From positions 1 to 8,147 of the forward strand of contig JAPWVA010000038.1 of the NCBI GenBank assembly GCA_028275245.1: 8,147 bases of DNA. The letters run 5' to 3'. A program made the position numbers and the translations under genes. The notes beneath the pieces are model-generated. The model had not been told where the DNA came from, did not search any database, and worked only from the letters and a program-made list of their open reading frames with translations. Of the stretch, positions 5,689-8,147 are shown one piece after another. How positions within the stretch are numbered: the stretch's first letter is position 1; every line of letters starts with the position of its first letter. Source of the DNA: Actinomycetota bacterium. Lineage in GTDB: Bacteria; Actinomycetota; Geothermincolia; Geothermincolales; RBG-13-55-18.

Positions 5689-6099
5689 ATGCCATACGGG
5701 TTCATCGATCCCCGGCCGGGCGTCTTCCTCTATCAGAAACCTACACTAATCTGCGCGTACAAACCGCGGGAAATATTGTTCACGGATGCCGTCCCTCTCA
5801 GATACCGGGGCTGCGAGGTGCCCGGTGTGAACATCTCTCCCCGCGGCATGAGGTCCATAGCCTGCACCCACCGGGGGGACATCCTCCTGCACCTGGTGAA
5901 CATGGAGGGGATAAGCGGCCCGCTCACGGTGGAGCTACGGGGATGGATCTGGGATGGGATCACCAGTGCGAGGCTGGAGCCGGAAGGGAAAGACCTGGAG
6001 GTGAAACGGAACGGAGCGATCTGCCGTCTTACCGTGGAAGCCGAGGACGTAGACCCCGTGGATACCATGATCAGGTTGTCCCTGGAAACCTCGCGTTGA
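5689..6099 (+). pseudogene. Orphan C-terminal domain resembling alpha-L-fucosidase-like glycoside hydrolases, probable remnant
   Basis: The 136-residue ORF has no signal peptide, membrane segment or catalytic domain. Its second half, from about residue 50, reads as a beta-sandwich: RGDILLHLVN, LTVELRGWIWDGITSARLEPEGKDLEV, then AICRLTVEAEDVDPVDTMIRLSLE. This matches in outline the C-terminal domain of GH29-type fucosidases (a strand like DxLYLHVxN, then VKSAxLLxxGKxLxV, then a closing DPIDTVIxLxL). The first 50 residues (MPYGFIDPRPGVFLYQKP onward) I cannot assign. There is no Shine-Dalgarno sequence before the ATG, and upstream DNA switches abruptly to AT-rich, so the catalytic part seems to have been lost and expression is doubtful. 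It could still be a small stand-alone protein. It diverges from cobU and converges with the thiolase. Confidence 0.5.
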
Positions 6100-6235
6100 A
6101 TGATCCTCACTACTTCTACCGGCACCTCCCGCGGCCTGGGATGAAACCGCCGGGAAGCCCCAAGGCACGGATAGAACCAAAACCTCCCGTCGGGGTCTCG
6201 CCAGTGATCCCAAATCGGACAACAATGTCCCCAGG

Positions 6236-6250
6236 CGCCCTGGAAGGGCG
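6236..6250. other. Short hairpin in the convergent gap after the thiolase gene
   Basis: CGCCCT (6236-6241) and AGGGCG (6245-6250) form a perfect six-base inverted repeat around GGA; CCAGG/CCTGG gives an alternative overlapping stem. No T-run follows on either strand, so a terminator role is only possible. The rest of 6100-6282 shows nothing I can name. Confidence 0.25.
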
Positions 6251-6282
6251 ACGGTGGTTCCTGAAAGCCGTGGCCCCTGGGA

Positions 6283-7458
6283 TCACGCCCTCTCCAGGAT
6301 CACCGCCACGCCCTGACCGCCTCCACAGCAGAGGGTGGCCAGGCCGTATCTCACATCCAGGTCCTTCATGGCAGTGATCAGGGTGAGGAGGATGCGTACC
6401 CCGGTACACCCCACGGGATGGCCCAGGGCGATGCCGCTGCCGTAGATGTTGGTCCTCTCCGGGTCCAGCCCCAACTCCCGGATGCATGCCAGGGCCTGGG
6501 CGGCGAAGGCCTCGTTCAGCTCCACCACCCCGATATCCTCCAGCTTCAGGCCCGCCTTCTCTAAGGCCTTGGGAACGGCGTAGACCGGTCCTATGCCCAT
6601 TATGTCGGGGTCCACGCCGGCGTAGGCATAGGAAACCACCCTGGCCATGGGTTCCTTGCCCAACTCCCTCATCCTGCTACCGGCCATGAGCAGCAAGGCG
6701 GCCGCGCCATCGTTGATGCCCGAAGCGTTACCGGCGGTGACGGTGCCGTCCTTCTTGAAGGCGGGAGGCAGGCTGGCCAGCTCCTCAAGAGAGGTCTGGC
6801 GGGGATGTTCGTCGGTATCGAAGACCACCTTGCCTTTCCGGGTGACCACTTCCACTGGCACGATCTCCTCCCGGAATTTCCCCGCCGCGATGGCGGCTTG
6901 GGCCCTCCGCTGGCTCTCCAGGGCATAGGCGTCCTGGTCCTCCCGGGAAACGTGGTATCTCTCCGCCACGTTCTCGGCAGTGAGGCCCATGATGAGCCCG
7001 TTGTAGGGATCGGTGAGAACGTCGGTGAGGCCGTCCTTGAGCTCGCTCGCCCGCATCCTCTTGCCGAAACGCAAGTCATCGTTGTAATAGGGGATGTTGC
7101 TCATGCTCTCCACGCCCCCGGCCAGCACCACCCGGGCATCTCCCAGCTTTATGGCTCGGGTGGCGTCGATGACCGCCTGCATCCCCGAGCCGCATGCCCT
7201 GCCCACCATGTTGGCCGGCACCGAGTAAGGCACCCCCGCCTTGAGAGCCCCGACACGGGAGGGCATGCAAAGCTCGTCGTATCGGACCGCCACCTGGCCG
7301 AATATAATCTCGTCCAGTTCGCTTCCCTCCAGGCCAGCTCTCCTGAGAGTCTCGCCAATCACCAGTGTCGCCAGGTCCACCGGCTTCAGGTCCTTAAGGG
7401 AGCCACCGAACCTGCCTATGGGAGTACGGCAACCGGCCACGACGTAGACTTCTTCCAT
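6283..7458 (-). CDS. Acetyl-CoA C-acetyltransferase-type thiolase
   Basis: This 391-residue thiolase II family enzyme condenses two acetyl-CoA to acetoacetyl-CoA or works in reverse on 3-ketoacyl-CoA. The acylated Cys is C89 in GRACGSGMQA, GGVESMSN lies at about 114-121, NEAFAAQ at 315-321, GSGIALGHPVGCTG at 340-353 with His347, and the C-terminal motif TLCCGGGQG with the base Cys at 377. All catalytic residues are present and the length is normal. The cysteine following C377 is usually Ile. Substrate length cannot be told from sequence, so I give no symbol. The ATG at 7458 has AAGGAGGG about 5 nt upstream. It lies 127 bp after the Cys-rich gene on the same strand, and no other fatty-acid or butyrate genes are in view. 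Confidence 0.93.
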   Translation of the reverse strand: MEEVYVVAGCRTPIGRFGGSLKDLKPVDLATLVIGETLRRAGLEGSELDEIIFGQVAVRYDELCMPSRVGALKAGVPYSVPANMVGRACGSGMQAVIDATRAIKLGDARVVLAGGVESMSNIPYYNDDLRFGKRMRASELKDGLTDVLTDPYNGLIMGLTAENVAERYHVSREDQDAYALESQRRAQAAIAAGKFREEIVPVEVVTRKGKVVFDTDEHPRQTSLEELASLPPAFKKDGTVTAGNASGINDGAAALLLMAGSRMRELGKEPMARVVSYAYAGVDPDIMGIGPVYAVPKALEKAGLKLEDIGVVELNEAFAAQALACIRELGLDPERTNIYGSGIALGHPVGCTGVRILLTLITAMKDLDVRYGLATLCCGGGQGVAVILERA

Positions 7459-7524
7459 CTCGCCCTCCTTGCTCTACCGCCACCTGCTGCCTCAATCCTC
7501 AAAACCCGGATCATGCCAGCTACG

Positions 7525-7541
7525 GGGGAGATGACCTCCCC
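7525..7541 (-). other. Small hairpin between the Cys-rich gene and the thiolase
   Basis: GGGGAG and CTCCCC form a perfect six-base stem around a five-base loop in the 127-bp gap. No U-run follows, so it is not a standard terminator. It may cause partial attenuation or mark an mRNA processing site, or be chance. Confidence 0.25.
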
Positions 7542-7585
7542 GGGATCCACTGCGGGTGACTCCTAACCTTTCCTGCCGAGTAAGT

Positions 7586-7792
7586 TCAACTCCGGGTGGC
7601 CAGGAACCTCTCCACTGAGCGGTCGTAGGTCCTTTCCACCTCGGGAGGGAAGAAGCAAGCCGGAAGCTGGCCGTGACTCCGGTGGTAATGGAGGCATTCA
7701 CAACAATAACCCTTGCGGGAACAGGGTTCGTAGGTGCAATTGCACCTTTCCATGTTCTCCCGGAAGTTCTTGCACTCCTTGATCGCCGCCAC
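7586..7792 (-). CDS. Small Cys-rich protein, DUF6485-like
   Basis: This is a 68-residue soluble protein of unknown function. It has eight cysteines (7, 17, 19, 24, 30, 31, 33, 46) in CNCTYEPC, YCCEC and LPACFFPPE, followed by ERTYDRSVERF. From memory this pattern (CNCTYxxCxRKGxCCECxxYH, then LPACFFPPExExTYDRS) is that of the DUF6485 family of small bacterial and archaeal proteins; the Cys spacing suggests metal or Fe-S binding, which is not established. The start is GTG with AGGAGG very close (about 3 nt). An ATG at 7753 with GGGAG upstream is the alternative, but would cut off the first conserved Cys. The protein looks complete. It precedes the thiolase on the same strand. Confidence 0.85.
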   Translation of the reverse strand: MAAIKECKNFRENMERCNCTYEPCSRKGYCCECLHYHRSHGQLPACFFPPEVERTYDRSVERFLATRS

Positions 7793-7997
7793 CTCCCTCC
7801 TCGAGCCTCACCTGCCACCTACGTCACTCACCCGCCCCTGGGCCGATTCACCTTTTCCCGGGCCATCGGAGCATAGGGCCATCCCAGGCCCTCTCCACGG
7901 CTTCTCAACGATCCCCGATCGAGACCGAACCGATATTAACAACACCTTCGCAGGGATTCAACGGTCCCGGCCCACCGTAGGTACGACCTCGGTCAGG
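7793..7997. other. Intergenic region upstream of the Cys-rich gene
   Basis: This 205-bp stretch shows no convincing gene. It contains a promoter-like pair for minus-strand transcription at 7933-7961, and I see no recognisable RNA or terminator. Confidence 0.4.
7933..7961 (-). promoter_or_regulatory. Predicted promoter of the Cys-rich gene (and perhaps the thiolase)
   Basis: On the minus strand TTGAAT (7961-7956) is followed after exactly 17 bp by TAATAT (7938-7933), each 4/6 to the sigma-70 consensus. It lies about 140 bp before the GTG start, so the leader would be long. It is the only A/T-rich hexamer pair noticed in this gap. Confidence 0.4.
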
Positions 7998-8147
7998 TCA
8001 CTGCCAGCCCCTCGCCTCCTCGCCGGGAGAAAACCGCGAGGCATATAGAATCACCACATCTCCCGGCTTGGCCCCCAGCTGGTTAGCCAGAGAGGCCCCG
8101 TTGAGGGCCACACCCAAAAAGCCCGAGGAATCGTCGAAGACCAGGGG
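7998..8147 (-). CDS. C-terminal end of a probable SAM hydrolase (DUF62 family), cut by window edge
   Basis: Only the last 49 codons and the TGA are visible. The peptide runs PLVFDDSSGFLGVALNGASL, then ANQLGAKPGDVVIL and a short polar tail. It resembles the C-terminal beta-barrel of the S-adenosylmethionine hydroxide adenosyltransferase (SAM hydrolase, fluorinase-like) family, which typically has a pattern like NSSGYLEIAVxxGxAAexLGLxxGDxV. The alignment is from memory and short, so another protein with a small C-terminal beta-barrel remains possible. The frame is open to the right edge. Confidence 0.55.
   Translation of the reverse strand, partial: PLVFDDSSGFLGVALNGASLANQLGAKPGDVVILYASRFSPGEEARGWQ

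Larger units (their letters stand above)
5577..5691. repeat. 11-bp inverted repeat flanking the AT-rich region
   Basis: CATCGGTCTAC at 5577-5587 and GTAGACCAATG at 5681-5691 are inverted copies matching at 10 of 11 positions. They bracket the 93-bp AT-rich stretch exactly. The left arm is part of the second 18-bp repeat; the right arm includes the ATG of the plus-strand ORF at 5689. Confidence 0.65.

Noticed and set aside
6805..7566. 253-codon plus-strand frame opposite the thiolase
   Set aside because: Mirror of the conserved thiolase codons (His/Val/Gly-rich), with no independent signal.

Overview
The window is GC-rich bacterial DNA with short intergenic gaps, good AGGAGG-type ribosome binding sites, and mixed ATG, GTG and probable TTG starts. 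Nothing in it fixes the taxon. The gene content (bacterial-type CobU/CobT/CobS, a small Cys-rich DUF6485-like protein, a thiolase) would suit a high-GC Gram-positive or related, often anaerobic or thermophilic, lineage, but that is a guess.

Positions 1-5490, minus strand, hold a compact operon for the late part of adenosylcobalamin synthesis. In transcription order it runs cobU (5490-4819), cobT (4612-3554), cobS (3547-2657), cbiB (2660-1611), a CobD-type L-threonine-phosphate decarboxylase (about 1611-442), and the first 97 codons of cobyric acid synthase cobQ/cbiP (292 to the left edge). CobQ amidates the corrin side chains. CobD makes the aminopropanol phosphate and CbiB attaches it to give cobinamide. 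CobU activates cobinamide to the GDP form, CobT makes alpha-ribazole phosphate, and CobS joins the two halves. The cobS/cbiB junction is an ATGA overlap, and the cbiB/cobD junction is a TGATG overlap that has itself been tandemly duplicated. I see no cobalamin riboswitch upstream of cobU. Instead there is an AT-rich promoter region (about 20% G+C by hand count) flanked by repeated 18-bp and inverted 11-bp elements that look like operators.

Positions 5588-6282 hold that AT-rich region, then a plus-strand ORF (5689-6099) resembling only the C-terminal beta-sandwich of alpha-L-fucosidase-like glycoside hydrolases, probably a gene remnant, then a short convergent gap.

Positions 6283-8147, minus strand, hold an acetyl-CoA acetyltransferase-type thiolase (7458-6283), a 68-residue Cys-rich DUF6485-like protein (7792-7586), and the last 49 codons of a protein whose end resembles the C-terminal domain of SAM hydrolases (DUF62 family) at the right edge. 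These have no evident link to cobalamin.

The most unusual feature is a set of local duplications at the edges of the cobalamin genes. There is a 69-bp direct repeat (68/69 identical, 157-bp period) at the 3' end of the decarboxylase gene, a 27-bp tandem duplication (25/27) of the cbiB-cobD coupling junction, and the 18-bp tandem repeat upstream of cobU. I found no clear new multi-gene system.
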